Source: Lithodes maja (taxonomy: Eukaryota; Arthropoda; Malacostraca; Decapoda; Lithodidae). From it: a stretch of 64,000 nt of DNA. A model generated the notes under the pieces. That model searched no databases. It was given only the letters and a program-made list of their open reading frames with translations, and had not been told where the DNA came from. Both the position numbers and the translations under genes were made by a program. The stretch spans positions 62,001 through 126,000 of the forward strand of contig JBAKBP010003158.1 in the NCBI GenBank assembly GCA_037953745.1, given 5' to 3'. Of the stretch, positions 62,732-64,000 are shown piece after piece; the first letter of the stretch is position 1, and every line of letters begins with the position of its first letter.

Positions 62732-64000
62732 TGTTACGGCTGGATCGGCAATACATATTCGGGATTCTTGATCGTAGGACAGAAATGGCTTATGTGACAA
62801 CGACACGCTCGATTCCAGTCCCAAATACTATATGCTCCAGACAACAAAAGCACCAACGCCCTACAGAGTTATCGTCTATGGTAACGAGGTACCTTAACTC
62901 GGCGAAAGTGTACAACAGGGGTAGGCTATGAGGCTAAACTCCCTCAGACATTTATAGGTTACGTTATTAATAAAGAAATGCAATACTCAAGAAACTACGT
63001 TAATATTAAGCCTCTAATAATGTAGAATAGAAGCAGGCTAAAGGTATGACAGTGAATGCTAAATGACAAATGTACACGCCTACTTGAAAGCGCGTGCACT
63101 AGAATAACTGTCCCCTACTAACATGCACTAGCATGTAGCATACAAGATGTTCATGATCCAGTAGATACATAATAATACACATGGAAGGAACATAAATAGT
63201 AGTCACTTATTGTAATAATGAATCTATACTTGGAATAACTAAAAGGTTGCAGGCAACAGTACTGCGCCGGTAGCCTACTACCGCATAGGCTACTTCGCTT
63301 CTCTCACTCTGTCTCCCCTCTGAGTCTGTATGCGCCCTACGCAACAGAACTCCGGACACAGCAGCAAAACGACAGTGCAGTTAATTGATACATGAAAGTA
63401 TTAATAGTGTTGTCTTGTGTGTGAGTAATGTGTATTGTAAAGTGTTACATACATAAACTTAAAGAGAGCTGCAATGCATAGTAAAATAAAGATATAACCC
63501 ACTCATCATCCCCATGTGTTCTAGCTAGCAGGCCAAGTCACAGGAACAACGAGTCCCAGCACCGAAAGCGAGAACCCAGGAAAAGACTGCAGAGAACACA
63601 AGGACAGATAAATTACGTTACTCTACTATACCGGCACTACGAGCGAGCTGTAGTCTCTGGTACTACACTCGCTCCTGGCTCGGTAGGCAAATCAAGGCTA
63701 AGTCCTCGCCCCTCTACAGACAACTCCTGGGCATGGTCGGGCTCTTACACATGGCACTAGTCTAGTCACAAATTGGATGATGAGCTGGGCATATAACTCG
63801 TGAACATGTAGAACGTTCACCAACTATCCTCATCAAGAAGATCGCTGTTCACATTAACCCCTTAAATCTAATACATGTAAATATATGCTTGTCCTAAGAG
63901 TAATACGAGAGGTGAGTGCTGAAACTCCTTTAGGACCTCAAGGGAAGGGTATGCATTTAAATAGAGAGAAGAATGAAATGAGAGTAATGTCGTCAGAGAG
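62732..64000 (-). repeat. LTR of a Gypsy-2-like element, incomplete at the window edge
   Basis: Begins TGTTACGGCTGG inside the DIRS E recombinase. The first 200 bp align with the Gypsy-2 LTR on the plus strand (33950 onward), for example ACAACGACACGCTCGATTCC against ACAACGGTACGCTAATTCC. By analogy it is the sense-3' end of a minus-strand element's LTR. No coding signal; small frames are not supported. Confidence 0.7.

Overview
This window is eukaryotic and consists almost entirely of nested transposable elements. No ordinary intron-containing host gene, rRNA or functional tRNA gene was recognised. The mix of DIRS-type tyrosine-recombinase retrotransposons, a Ty3/gypsy element with integrase upstream of reverse transcriptase, APE-type LINEs with poly(A) or (ATT)n tails, a tRNA-derived SINE, and Mutator-, piggyBac- and pogo-like non-autonomous DNA elements fits an aquatic metazoan. 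A decapod crustacean is my best guess, but this is inference from element content only. One 200-base run of N (31829-32028) marks an assembly gap.

Layout. 1-1116: 3' part of a LINE (family 1). 1117-3830: decayed minus-strand DIRS fragment (A). 4778-6703: non-autonomous Mutator-like element with about 220-230-bp inverted repeats and a 9-bp target duplication. 6892-8707: minus-strand DIRS 3' part (B) with terminal and internal complementary repeats. 9235-31828: one multi-copy-type ORF of unknown function (gene G), split by DIRS C (9867-29988) and again by a TTAA-flanked element (30197-30824). Inside DIRS C lies a nearly complete gypsy element (Gypsy-1, 13305-25239), and inside its 5' LTR lies a second family-1 LINE (13418-15900). 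32029-35736: minus-strand Gypsy-2 (gag plus an LTR), with a SINE inside gag. 35737-38555: no gene recognised. 38556-54090: DIRS D, whose leader carries a fourfold array of 1.68-kb units and which has been invaded by a (CAA)n-tailed element, by LINE-2 (itself hit by LINE-3) and by a palindromic TA-flanked element. 54690-55475: degenerate satellite of about 175 bp. 55544-62731: DIRS E, the most complete coding copy (gag, RT/RNase H, recombinase), cut at its 3' end by an LTR that runs off the window.

How parts relate. Copies C, D and E share one orientation and one long leader built from diverged modules carrying a CCGGCG motif. B, C and D show the hallmark of DIRS elements: an internal complementary region whose sequence is the complement of the joined right and left ends. 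C and D lost most of gag/RT/RNase H and share a deletion in the recombinase, so they look like non-autonomous derivatives that relied on copies such as E. Insertion order can be read from the nesting: gene G, then DIRS C, then Gypsy-1, then LINE-1; and DIRS D, then LINE-2, then LINE-3. High identity between the Gypsy-1 LTRs (about 20 substitutions in about 1.88 kb by eye) and between the LINE-1 copies (about 9 in 1.09 kb) indicates recent activity.
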